Origin: Gammaproteobacteria bacterium
GTDB lineage: Bacteria; Pseudomonadota; Gammaproteobacteria; CAISUE01
Assembly: GCA_947378515.1 (NCBI GenBank)
Contig: CANCKG010000044.1
Span: 1-6,276 of the forward strand
Reading direction: 5' to 3'
Length of the DNA: 6,276 nucleotides
The stretch's first letter is position 1. Each line of letters starts with the position of its first letter. This document shows, in pieces, positions 1 through 5,497 of this stretch. The notes under the pieces were generated by a model. The model did not search any database. It was given only the letters and a program-made list of their open reading frames with translations, and was not told where the DNA came from. Position numbers and translations under genes: made by a program.

Positions 1-310
1 TAATAGCCAGACCCGATACGATATAGCACAGGCCAACGGCATATACGGCAAAAATGAGAATCTTTCGCCGACCTAAACCATCGGAAAAATCACCCAACAG
101 AGGCGCCGAAAAAAACAATCCCAGAGGAAAGACCGCTAATGTCAAACCATAATAAAAATTGCGCCAGCCTGACGACATCCCCACACTAACTATTGCATGA
201 TGTGGATCGAGAAAAACTGGCGTCAATATGGGAAAGATTAAACCGAGGCCAATCCCGTCGATAAAAATCAAGCCGCACAACGCCCAAAAAACATAGCGAA
301 AAGAAGTCAT
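1..310 (-). CDS. MFS transporter, N-terminal part (runs off left edge)
   Basis: This is the first 103 codons of a major facilitator superfamily membrane transporter; the rest lies beyond base 1. The ATG at 308-310 is preceded by a weak GGA element about 6 nt upstream. Residues about 7-33 form a hydrophobic first helix with a D-G-I-G-L-G-L-I-F-P pattern, typical of the drug:proton antiporter (DHA1/TetA-like) branch. Helix 2 is about 52-72. The loop after it carries MFS motif A (G73, D77, G80, R81, R82, K83), and helix 3 begins near 85. The gene starts 20 bp after the sua5 stop codon on the same strand, so it is probably the last or a late member of the operon. The substrate cannot be told from this fragment; drug efflux or metabolite transport are both possible. 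The family call is secure and the function is not. Confidence 0.88.
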   Translation of the reverse strand, partial: MTSFRYVFWALCGLIFIDGIGLGLIFPILTPVFLDPHHAIVSVGMSSGWRNFYYGLTLAVFPLGLFFSAPLLGDFSDGLGRRKILIFAVYAVGLCYIVSGLAI

Positions 311-330
311 GATGAATCCAACTTGTCAAA

Positions 331-1293
331 TTATTTAGCTGAGGCTTTGATCAAACGTTCGTGAACAGCGTACCATGGAGCTGCATTCGGCGGCAACTCC
401 ACCACGATCTGGGCACAATGCCGCTGATCCAGATAATGCAGGGCACTGTATAAGTCGCGCGCATACGTAGCAGGATCTGAACTCAAAGGTTGCACTATCG
501 CAGCCATTGGCCAGACAATGTCATTGCTATAGGTAATGAACCCAGTAGTTGACAAATCCATAGCAGGCCAATCGTTAACTAACAGGGCGCTAGCGATTAA
601 CTGTAATTTAGCGTGCGGCGCGTAATGGAGAATATGCGCTCCTGGCCGTTTTATTTCCGAAGCCTCGTCATAGCTCACCGTTTGCCCCAGTACCGCCGAC
701 ACCATGTTAGCACTCACCATTCCAGGACGTAAAATAGTCGGTAAATTCGAACTACAATCAATGATCGTCGATTCAATACCCACAGCTGCTGGCCCACCGT
801 CCAAGATCAATAAATCAGCACCCAAAGCTCGCTCTACATGCTTAGCGGTCGTAGGACTTAAGTGGGTATAAAGGTTAGCAGAAGGTGCTGCCAATCCCCC
901 TTTAAAACGTGATAATAATTCCAAAGTTGCTGGATGACTCGGGATACGCAACGCGATCGTGTCTTGACCTGCTGTCACACAATCGGGTACCCAAAGTGCT
1001 TTGTTTAAAATCAACGTTATAGGCCCTGGCCAAAAGCTTGCGGCTAAACGATAAGCTGCCGGTGAAATAGCCACTGCCCAATCATTTAATTGTTCAACAG
1101 TTGCGATATGAACGATCAACGGATTGGTGACAGGCCGCTGTTTAAACGCAAAAATTTTCGCCACTGCTGCCGGTTGACTAGCATCCGCGGCAAGACCGTA
1201 GACCGTTTCAGTCGGGATCGCGACTAATTCACCCGCCTTTAATAAAGCGATTGCTCTGGCTTGCTCTGCCTGCGAATACGCATCAACAATCAT
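331..1293 (-). CDS. L-threonylcarbamoyladenylate synthase, Sua5 type
   Basis: The enzyme makes threonylcarbamoyl-AMP from threonine, bicarbonate and ATP in the cytoplasm. This is the first step of the t6A37 modification of tRNAs that read ANN codons. The YrdC/TsaC domain covers about residues 8-195: P27-T-E-T-V-Y-G-L at the start, K51 and R53 with N57-P-L (substrate binding), A-L-R-I-P at 114-118, A-P-S-A-N at 136-140 followed by S-P-T-T-A, S-T-I-I-D at 175-179, and L-R-P-G at 188-191. A linker with P-G-A-H and H-Y-A-P (218-226) leads to a C-terminal Sua5 domain (about 228-320). At 320 aa it is therefore the long Sua5 form, not the roughly 190-aa TsaC form of Escherichia coli. The loop after S-A-N reads L-Y-T-H, where many family members have a phenylalanine/serine-glycine type loop. 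Its ATG shares one base with the ribH stop codon (TAATG), which suggests translational coupling. Whether a second TsaC exists cannot be seen here. Confidence 0.93.
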   Translation of the reverse strand: MIVDAYSQAEQARAIALLKAGELVAIPTETVYGLAADASQPAAVAKIFAFKQRPVTNPLIVHIATVEQLNDWAVAISPAAYRLAASFWPGPITLILNKALWVPDCVTAGQDTIALRIPSHPATLELLSRFKGGLAAPSANLYTHLSPTTAKHVERALGADLLILDGGPAAVGIESTIIDCSSNLPTILRPGMVSANMVSAVLGQTVSYDEASEIKRPGAHILHYAPHAKLQLIASALLVNDWPAMDLSTTGFITYSNDIVWPMAAIVQPLSSDPATYARDLYSALHYLDQRHCAQIVVELPPNAAPWYAVHERLIKASAK

Positions 1294-1775
1294 TACTGCG
1301 CTTCGAGTTGACTGACAATCGATAACATGGCAAGTGCCGCTATCGCTGCTTCGCTACCTTTATGACCATGCTCACCACCGACTCGAGCAAAAGCTTGCGC
1401 TTCATTTTCGGTCGTCAACACACCGAAAATAACGGGAATATTCTTATCGAGCATCACGTGCTGACAGCCTTCACTGACCTGATTACAGACATAATCATAA
1501 TGGCTGGTATCACCTCGAATCACGGCACCTAGCGCAATAATGGCATGAGCCAATTGTTGTTCGGCTAGCAATTTAACGACCAGGGGGATTTCAACAGCCC
1601 CCGGCACCCAAATGACTTGGATATGCGCATCAGGCACTTCTGCTTGAGCTAAAGAGACTAGCGCACCGTCTAATAATTGTTGAGTGATCTCCAAATTGAA
1701 CTCGGCAACCACAATGGCAATTTGTGCTTGCTTAATTAATTCAGGGTTAACTTGGGCACGCAGAATTTTAATCAT
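1293..1775 (-). CDS. ribH: 6,7-dimethyl-8-ribityllumazine synthase
   Basis: RibH condenses 5-amino-6-ribitylamino-uracil with 3,4-dihydroxy-2-butanone 4-phosphate to form lumazine, the penultimate step of riboflavin synthesis. At 160 aa it has the normal family length. Visible motifs are F26-N27 (aromatic residue stacking on the pyrimidine), V57-P-G-A-V-E-I-P, G88-D-T-S-H-Y-D-Y-V with the catalytic-type H92, the G-V-L-T strand at 118-121, R131 (phosphate contact by family analogy) and G-H-K-G at 137-140. All family landmarks I looked for are present, so it should be active. Lumazine synthases form pentamers or 60-mer capsids; the sequence does not tell which. The ATG lies 5 bp after the ribBA stop and has no strong Shine-Dalgarno sequence, so translation is probably coupled to ribBA. 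In many proteobacteria nusB follows ribH; here sua5 does. Confidence 0.97.
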   Translation of the reverse strand: MIKILRAQVNPELIKQAQIAIVVAEFNLEITQQLLDGALVSLAQAEVPDAHIQVIWVPGAVEIPLVVKLLAEQQLAHAIIALGAVIRGDTSHYDYVCNQVSEGCQHVMLDKNIPVIFGVLTTENEAQAFARVGGEHGHKGSEAAIAALAMLSIVSQLEAQ

Positions 1776-1780
1776 AAGTA

Positions 1781-2974
1781 TTAAGCCAAATGGCCAAGTT
1801 TAGCACATTTGGTTGACAGGTAAGCATGACTAAATTCATTCGATGCGACCCTTAAAGAACGACGCTGAACTTTTAAACCACAGCGTTGAACATCCGCTAT
1901 TTTTTGAGGATTATTGGTCAATAATTGCACTTCGGTAATACCCAGTGCCTTCAAGACATGTGCTGCTGCTAAATAATGGCGTTGATCAGCACTTAAACCC
2001 AGTGCTAAATTCGCCTCGACGGTATCATAACCCATGGTTTGTAATTGATAAGCTTTTAATTTATTGACAAAACCTACGCCCCGACCTTCTTGACGCAAAT
2101 AAATCAACACGCCAGCTTCAATCGCTAATAAAGCCAAGGCTTCTTGCAACTGCACGCCACAGTCACAGCGTAGCGAACCAAACACATCACCGGTCAAACA
2201 TTCCGAATGAATACGCACCAATACCGGTAAATTGGGATTAAAATTCGGATGTTTAAGAACGACGATATCATGAGGATCTAAAAAGCTTTCAAAAGCCGAG
2301 ATTTCAAATGCTTCGCTCTGAGCTGTCGGCAACACCGCCGTCACCACTTCGCTCGCTAAAAGCTCACTTTTTAAACGGTAATCAATAATAGCTTGAATAG
2401 TGACTTTAGGTATATGATGCTGTTCGATAAAAGCTTGCAATGTATCACCGCGAGCCGAATCGCCATTCATATCAAGCACTTCACAAATCACTGCGGCTTC
2501 TCTCGCACCGCACAAGCGTGCTAATTCGACACTGGCTTCAGTGTGACCAGCGCGACCTAATACCCCGTGATGATGCGCACGCAACGGAAAGATATGGCCT
2601 GGACTGACATAATCGGCTTTCGAGGCGCCACAGGTGACCACGGTACGAATCGTATGGGCACGATCGGCAGCACTAATCCCAGTGCTGACCCCGTTTTTTG
2701 CTTCAATTGACACGGTGAATGGGGTATTAAAGCTGGTTTGATTATTCTTAGTCATCAAAGGCAAATCCAGTTGATCAACAATAGCGGGTGCTAGAGCCAA
2801 ACAAACCAAACCACGACCATGGGTCACCATAAAATTGATTTGAGCGGCGGTAACACTATCCGCCAAATAAATCAAATCACCTTCATTTTCACGTGCGGCA
2901 TCATCCGTTAACAGTATTGGCAAACCTTTTTGCAATGCTTCGATAGCTATTTGTAATTCTTGTGGTAAATTCAT
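1781..2974 (-). CDS. ribBA: Bifunctional DHBP synthase / GTP cyclohydrolase II
   Basis: This fusion supplies both riboflavin precursors. The N-terminal RibB domain (about 1-205) turns ribulose 5-phosphate into dihydroxybutanone phosphate. Its landmarks are D24-D25, R28-E-N-E-G-D33, T-H-G-R-G-L near 51-56, T98-G-I-S-A-A-D-R, H134-H-H, G143-H-T-E146 and C164-E-V-L-D-M-N-G. The C-terminal RibA domain (about 208-397) opens GTP with loss of formate. It keeps the zinc cysteines C259, C270 and C272, the R-Q-E-G-R-G loop (294-299), Y309 and R332 (matching E. coli RibA Y105 and R128 as I recall them), L-T-N-N-P (352-356) and a final T-K-C-A-K-L-G-H. Some proteobacterial fusions have a decayed RibA half, but this one looks complete. 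The 397-aa length is usual. A promoter is likely just upstream (see 3011-3038). A weak purine-rich ribosome site (AGAG) lies directly before the ATG. Confidence 0.97.
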   Translation of the reverse strand: MNLPQELQIAIEALQKGLPILLTDDAARENEGDLIYLADSVTAAQINFMVTHGRGLVCLALAPAIVDQLDLPLMTKNNQTSFNTPFTVSIEAKNGVSTGISAADRAHTIRTVVTCGASKADYVSPGHIFPLRAHHHGVLGRAGHTEASVELARLCGAREAAVICEVLDMNGDSARGDTLQAFIEQHHIPKVTIQAIIDYRLKSELLASEVVTAVLPTAQSEAFEISAFESFLDPHDIVVLKHPNFNPNLPVLVRIHSECLTGDVFGSLRCDCGVQLQEALALLAIEAGVLIYLRQEGRGVGFVNKLKAYQLQTMGYDTVEANLALGLSADQRHYLAAAHVLKALGITEVQLLTNNPQKIADVQRCGLKVQRRSLRVASNEFSHAYLSTKCAKLGHLA

Positions 2975-3010
2975 ATCTCTGACTTATTATTTAATTTTAG
3001 GCTAATTAGT

Positions 3011-3038
3011 AGTATAAAAGAATTTTGTGGTACCACAA
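3011..3038 (-). promoter_or_regulatory. Candidate sigma-70 promoter of ribBA
   Basis: Read on the minus strand, TATACT (3011-3016) matches five of six bases of the -10 consensus. It lies 16 bp downstream of TTGTGG (3033-3038), whose TTG matches the start of the -35 consensus. Transcription would start near 3003, giving a leader of roughly 30 nt to the ribBA ATG. This is a pattern match only. It would let ribBA, ribH and sua5 be expressed separately from ribD and ribE. Confidence 0.45.
3025..3038. promoter_or_regulatory. 14-bp perfect palindrome, possible operator
   Basis: TTGTGGTACCACAA is a perfect palindrome with no spacer. It overlaps the proposed -35 box and spacer of the ribBA promoter, which is where a dimeric repressor would sit. 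The TGGT/ACCA core is loosely like sites used by some GntR-family regulators, but I cannot assign a protein. It is too short and lacks a U-tract, so it is unlikely to be a terminator. Confidence 0.35.
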
Positions 3039-3060
3039 TAACGCATAATAATATCTTGTG

Positions 3061-3103
3061 GCCCTCGACTTCGACGGATAGGGACAAGCCCTACCCCTAC
3101 TGA
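3061..3103. repeat. Degenerate REP-like palindromic repeat after ribE
   Basis: Directly after the ribE stop lies a GC-rich stretch, unlike the AT-rich DNA beside it. It holds an inverted repeat, TAGGG (3079-3083) and CCCTA (3089-3093) around the loop ACAAG. The pairing extends outward by GG/CC (3076-3077 with 3095-3096) past one mismatch. A second small inverted repeat, TCGA-CT-TCGA, is at 3065-3074. The GTAGGGG...AGGGCTTGTCCCT pattern resembles a short dispersed repeat I know from many bacterial genomes. The hairpin could slow or end transcription after ribE, but there is no U-run. The copy number in this genome is not visible from the window. Confidence 0.5.
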
Positions 3104-3104
3104 G

Positions 3105-3692
3105 CTATTTGAATTCTAGTTGCTGCACGACGTAACGGGAAAAATAATCGTATTCAATATTGACTTGATCACCCACGACCAAAGCACCCAAGGTGGTAAA
3201 TTTTAACGTGTGTGGGATCAACATCAAATCAAACGAGTAACGACTCACAGCATTCACCGTCAGACTTACCCCATTAACAGCGACACTGCCTTTACGACAA
3301 AAATAACGTAAGGCATCTACCGGCAGTTTACCAATTGTCATCATTAAATACTCGCCTTGCCAAGTGCACTGCAACAAAGTTCCTTTAGCATCGACATGCC
3401 CTGTCACCACATGACCACCAAAACGGTCTGTTAATTGCATAGCACGTTCGATATTCACTTGACAACCCACCAGCCAATCAGCAGCAATAGTCACTTTCAA
3501 AGTTTCAGGCGAAATATCACAAGCAAACTTAGTATTATCAATCGCCACCACAGTTAAGCAAATGCCATCAACGGCAATGCTTTCACCCAATTTCAAATCG
3601 ACAAATTCCGTTAAGATCCATAATCGCAAACTTGCATTCTGCGCTTCGATTACGATGATTTGGCCACAATGATCAATAATACCGGTAAACAT
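3105..3692 (-). CDS. ribE: Riboflavin synthase (alpha subunit type)
   Basis: This enzyme transfers a four-carbon unit between two lumazine molecules, giving riboflavin and the pyrimidine that RibH reuses. It has two tandem lumazine-binding barrels: residues about 1-95, opening with the M-F-T-G-I-I signature, and about 96-195. Each barrel carries the repeated G-x-S-[IV]-A-V-[DN]-G-[IV]-x-L-T-V motif, at G36-E-S-I-A-V-D-G with C45-L-T-V and at K134-G-S-V-A-V-N-G-V-S-L-T-V. The R-F-G-G-H-V-V-T-G-H-V-D junction (90-101) and I-P-H-T-L (159-163) are also typical. At 195 aa the length is slightly short but normal; active enzymes are trimers. An AAGGA ribosome site lies 10 nt before the ATG. The gene follows ribD after a 71-bp gap with a repeat remnant. 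The E. coli orthologue is called ribC or ribE depending on the nomenclature. Confidence 0.96.
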   Translation of the reverse strand: MFTGIIDHCGQIIVIEAQNASLRLWILTEFVDLKLGESIAVDGICLTVVAIDNTKFACDISPETLKVTIAADWLVGCQVNIERAMQLTDRFGGHVVTGHVDAKGTLLQCTWQGEYLMMTIGKLPVDALRYFCRKGSVAVNGVSLTVNAVSRYSFDLMLIPHTLKFTTLGALVVGDQVNIEYDYFSRYVVQQLEFK

Positions 3693-3702
3693 AATGAATG
3701 AA

Positions 3703-3707
3703 TCCTT
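3703..3707 (-). promoter_or_regulatory. Ribosome binding site of ribE
   Basis: AAGGA on the minus strand lies 10 nt before the ribE ATG. It is one of the clearest Shine-Dalgarno sequences in the window. Its presence fits ribE being the gene that is not tightly coupled to the one before it. Confidence 0.6.
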
Positions 3708-3712
3708 TTTTT

Positions 3713-3759
3713 CTTACTGGATTGCCACGGCATCAAACTGAACGTCATTGCAATGACGG
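3713..3759. repeat. Degenerate dispersed repeat between ribD and ribE
   Basis: Read on the minus strand, this stretch begins CCGTCATTGC and ends GTGGCAATCCAGTAAG. Those are the two ends of a short imperfect-palindrome repeat family (GTCATTGCGAG...GTGGCAATCCAG) that I recognise as common in many proteobacterial genomes. The central part does not match the family as I know it. The ATTGC and GGCAAT arms are inverted relative to each other. At the CCGTCATTGC end it has become a perfect 16-bp palindrome (3743-3758). It fills most of the 71-bp gap between ribD and ribE. Confidence 0.5.
3743..3758. repeat. 16-bp perfect palindrome
   Basis: CGTCATTGCAATGACG is self-complementary across all 16 bases with no loop. 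It lies 5 bp downstream of the ribD stop codon. It is best explained as the collapsed end of the dispersed repeat at 3713-3759, where one arm was copied in inverted orientation. A protein-binding site is an alternative. As RNA it would form a weak hairpin only with an unpaired centre, and no U-run follows. Confidence 0.6.
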
Positions 3760-3763
3760 CCAT

Positions 3764-4843
3764 TTAAAATTCTAAATGCAAAGCGACATCATCACCCAAC
3801 GGTAACCACTGACGACGAACAACGTCTTTAAAAAAATGTGCCGACGTAAAAGCCGCTTGAGCGTCTAAACCTGCCCACCAAGGAGCAAGATAACAATAGG
3901 CTTCATTCAACAAACCGAGTTTGGCAAAACTCTTAAATAGTGTACCGCCTGCTTCTAACCATAAATCATGAAAACCAAATTTTCCTAAGGCGGTTAAACT
4001 CAGGGTCAAATCCAAACGATTAGCGTTGTTAAGCGCAACAGCCAATAATTTCGCTCCTTTAGCTTTTAACTGGGCTAAGCGTTCCGGCTCAGCTGCTTCA
4101 CCATGCACAATATAGAGTTGGCTTGTGGTATACCACACACTCGCATCCAGTGGTAACTCTGCATGGGTATCTAAAACGATCAATGGTTTGGCAATAGCGT
4201 CAGCTTCCGCCAAGCGGACATTAAATTGCGGCGCATCTTGTAGAATGGTTTTCACTGAAGTCAGAATAGCTTCGTGTTTTAACCGTTGTTGATGGGTAAA
4301 GACATGCGCTTGTTTACCGGTAATGGCTAAAGCTCGCCCATTTTTCTCAGCAATTTTTCCATCCAATGTCATGGCTAATTTACCACACAACCACGGCATA
4401 CCACTTTGCAATAAATACCGGTAACTGCCATAAAATTGTTCTATTTCAGTAACTGATAATTGCTGACATACAATGTCATTCGCACCCAATAACGCGGCGC
4501 CTTTTCCTGCCACCAACGGATTTGGGTCAGTCTCACTGAAAACGACGCGCTTTACACCGGCATTGATGATCGCATTAACACAAGGTGGCGTCTTACCTGT
4601 ATGACAACAAGGCTCCAGCGTTACATACAAGGTAGCACCAGCAGCCGCGCCGCTGGGCAATTGCGCCAGAGCGGCAATTTCAGCATGCGCATCACCGGCT
4701 AACCAATGGGTGCCAGTTGCGATAATCTGCCCTTCTTTAACTAGCACTGCACCGACAGCGGGATTAGGTGCGGTAAAACCCTTGCGGCGTTGTGCTTGCT
4801 GGAGCGCTTGATTAAGAAAATGGGTATCCATCGATGTAGACAT
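3764..4843 (-). CDS. ribD: Bifunctional riboflavin-specific deaminase/reductase
   Basis: RibD deaminates the pyrimidine product of GTP cyclohydrolase II and then reduces its ribosyl side chain with NADPH. The zinc deaminase domain (about 5-145) is standard: A25-P-N-P-x-V-G, H53-A-E55, and the C79-C-H-T-G-K-T-P-P-C88 zinc loop, followed by D106-P-N-P. The reductase domain (about 150-359) has L156-A-M-T-L-D-G-K, A192-I-L-T-S, R210, L296-E-A-G-G and A320-P-W-W-A-G. It is less typical: the usual S-x-W-I-T segment reads A171-L-A173-I-T, and D-D-P reads D203-A-P. R187, T199, D203, R210 and E297 appear kept at positions matching E. coli contacts as I recall them. The 359-aa length is normal. The ATG lies 3 bp after the trbD stop with no clear ribosome site; Met5 is an alternative start. 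nrdR, often found before ribD, is absent. Confidence 0.94.
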   Translation of the reverse strand: MSTSMDTHFLNQALQQAQRRKGFTAPNPAVGAVLVKEGQIIATGTHWLAGDAHAEIAALAQLPSGAAAGATLYVTLEPCCHTGKTPPCVNAIINAGVKRVVFSETDPNPLVAGKGAALLGANDIVCQQLSVTEIEQFYGSYRYLLQSGMPWLCGKLAMTLDGKIAEKNGRALAITGKQAHVFTHQQRLKHEAILTSVKTILQDAPQFNVRLAEADAIAKPLIVLDTHAELPLDASVWYTTSQLYIVHGEAAEPERLAQLKAKGAKLLAVALNNANRLDLTLSLTALGKFGFHDLWLEAGGTLFKSFAKLGLLNEAYCYLAPWWAGLDAQAAFTSAHFFKDVVRRQWLPLGDDVALHLEF

Positions 4844-4846
4844 AGG

Positions 4847-5101
4847 TTAAGTCCGATAAAAATCTTTTTGCCGCAAGTGGCGTAACAATACATCAAAAAA
4901 ATAAGGATCTTTTTTTGTCAAATAAGCTGCTAACACATGAATGATGATAAATATCGGCAAGGTCATCAATGCTTGTAATCCTAAGACAAAAGCCGCACAC
5001 AATGTACCATTTAAAATAGCAAAGCGCCGAGGCACACCCGCCATCAATAAGGGTTGGGTCAAAGAATTATGAATGGTTATACGATAGCCAGGAGCTGCCA
5101 T
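4847..5101 (-). CDS. trbD: TrbD/VirB3-like type IV secretion inner-membrane protein
   Basis: This 84-aa protein matches the TrbD/VirB3 family. These are small inner-membrane proteins of type IV secretion and conjugation machines that work with the VirB4/TrbE ATPase in pilus assembly. The family pattern is clear: a short cytoplasmic start with I10-H-N-S-L-T-Q-P16 and G22-V-P-R-R26, then a hydrophobic hairpin over about 28-61, then K-K-D-P-Y-F-F-D (63-70) and a basic tail H75-L-R-Q-K. Length and motif spacing are complete with no internal damage. The ATG follows the trbC stop codon with no gap (TAAATG), so the two are probably co-translated. The usual next gene, trbE/virB4, is missing and ribD follows 3 bp later. 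The choice of TrbD over plain VirB3 rests on the TrbC-like partner and the G-V-P-R-R...L-N-G-T-L wording. Confidence 0.85.
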   Translation of the reverse strand: MAAPGYRITIHNSLTQPLLMAGVPRRFAILNGTLCAAFVLGLQALMTLPIFIIIHVLAAYLTKKDPYFFDVLLRHLRQKDFYRT

Positions 5102-5422
5102 TTAAATTACCGCGCCGCCACTAAAACCAAATAATGTCGACAATAAACTGGACGCCGTAAAGGCAATCGATAAGCCAAAGACAATTTGAAATAATTTACG
5201 CATGCCACCACCGGCTTCACCAAAAGCCATGCCAAGACCGGCGATCACAATAACGATAACGCCGAGAATTTTTGCAACCGGACCACTTAACGAATCTAAA
5301 ATTTTTTGCAACGGACTTTCCCACGGTAAGCCAGTAGAACTCGCAAAGGCTGGCAATAACACAAGATTAAAGACGACTAACGCCATTAGTCTTGTGATCT
5401 GACCTTTAAATAACTTTTTCAT
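5102..5422 (-). CDS. trbC: TrbC/VirB2-family conjugative pilin precursor
   Basis: I call a 106-aa pilin precursor starting at the ATG at 5420-5422. An AGGA site lies 9 nt before it. A longer reading from TTG at 5431 would place that site directly against the start, which is unworkable. Residues 1-27 are a Sec signal peptide: K2-K3, a hydrophobic core about 12-24, and A25-F-A27 before S-S, a good signal peptidase I site. The mature part (about 79 aa) has helix one at about 48-67 (G-P-V-A-K-I-L-G-V-I-V-I-V-I-A-G), a G-E-A-G-G-G-M-R turn (68-75), helix two at about 77-99, and a final F-S-G-G-A-V-I. The two helices and glycine-rich turn are the TrbC/VirB2 hallmark; the protein would sit in the inner membrane until assembled into a pilus. 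It follows ftsQ after 52 bp and has no trbB beside it. TrbC of plasmid RP4 is cyclised; whether this one is cannot be seen. Confidence 0.85.
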   Translation of the reverse strand: MKKLFKGQITRLMALVVFNLVLLPAFASSTGLPWESPLQKILDSLSGPVAKILGVIVIVIAGLGMAFGEAGGGMRKLFQIVFGLSIAFTASSLLSTLFGFSGGAVI

Positions 5423-5431
5423 CAAGCACAA

Positions 5432-5435
5432 TCCT
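5432..5435 (-). promoter_or_regulatory. Ribosome binding site deciding the trbC start
   Basis: AGGA on the minus strand lies 9 nt before the ATG at 5420-5422 and directly against the TTG at 5429-5431. The spacing supports the ATG as the start and removes three residues from the longer open frame. Confidence 0.6.
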
Positions 5436-5457
5436 GTTGTTCGCTAGCAGAGTCTGA

Positions 5458-5497
5458 ACTATAACACGTGTATTCTAATGAATCGAGCCCGTCTCAA
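5458..5497 (-). promoter_or_regulatory. Weak candidate promoter upstream of trbC
   Basis: Two poor matches overlap the end of ftsQ and the gap after it. TTGAGA (5492-5497) lies 17 bp before AATACA (5469-5474), and TATAGT (5458-5463) is a good -10 box without a good -35. Either could drive trbC, but read-through from ftsQ explains expression as well. An 8-bp palindrome, ACACGTGT, lies at 5464-5471. Confidence 0.2.

Larger units (their letters stand above)
2975..3104. other. Intergenic region between ribE and ribBA
   Basis: This 130-bp gap is the longest non-coding stretch in the window. From the ribE side to the ribBA side it contains a degraded dispersed palindromic repeat (about 3061-3103), an isolated TTGTGG half-site at 3056-3061, a perfect 14-bp palindrome (3025-3038), a -10-like box (3011-3016) and an AT-rich leader. 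No open reading frame or RNA gene is recognised in it. It is too short, and lacks the conserved boxes, to hold a full FMN riboswitch. Confidence 0.7.

Noticed and set aside
3058..3104. Possible FMN riboswitch (GTAGGGGTAGGG resembles the first box of an RFN element)
   Set aside because: Only about 45 nt show structure. The later conserved boxes (the ACCGGCGGT-type and the GTC-GGATG-type) are absent, and the segment is better explained as a palindromic dispersed repeat.
3743..3758. Intrinsic terminator after ribD
   Set aside because: The palindrome has no loop and no U-run follows it; the A-run nearer ribE reads as A, not U, in the transcript.
5202..5402. Plus-strand open frame of 66 codons opposite the pilin gene
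   Set aside because: It lies entirely within trbC on the opposite strand, has low-complexity proline- and threonine-rich content and no ribosome site; it is a shadow of the real gene.
4847..5422. A full mobile element carrying trbC-trbD
   Set aside because: No integrase, transposase, terminal inverted repeats, tRNA target or direct repeats were seen at the flanks, and the gaps to ftsQ (52 bp) and ribD (3 bp) leave no room for element ends.
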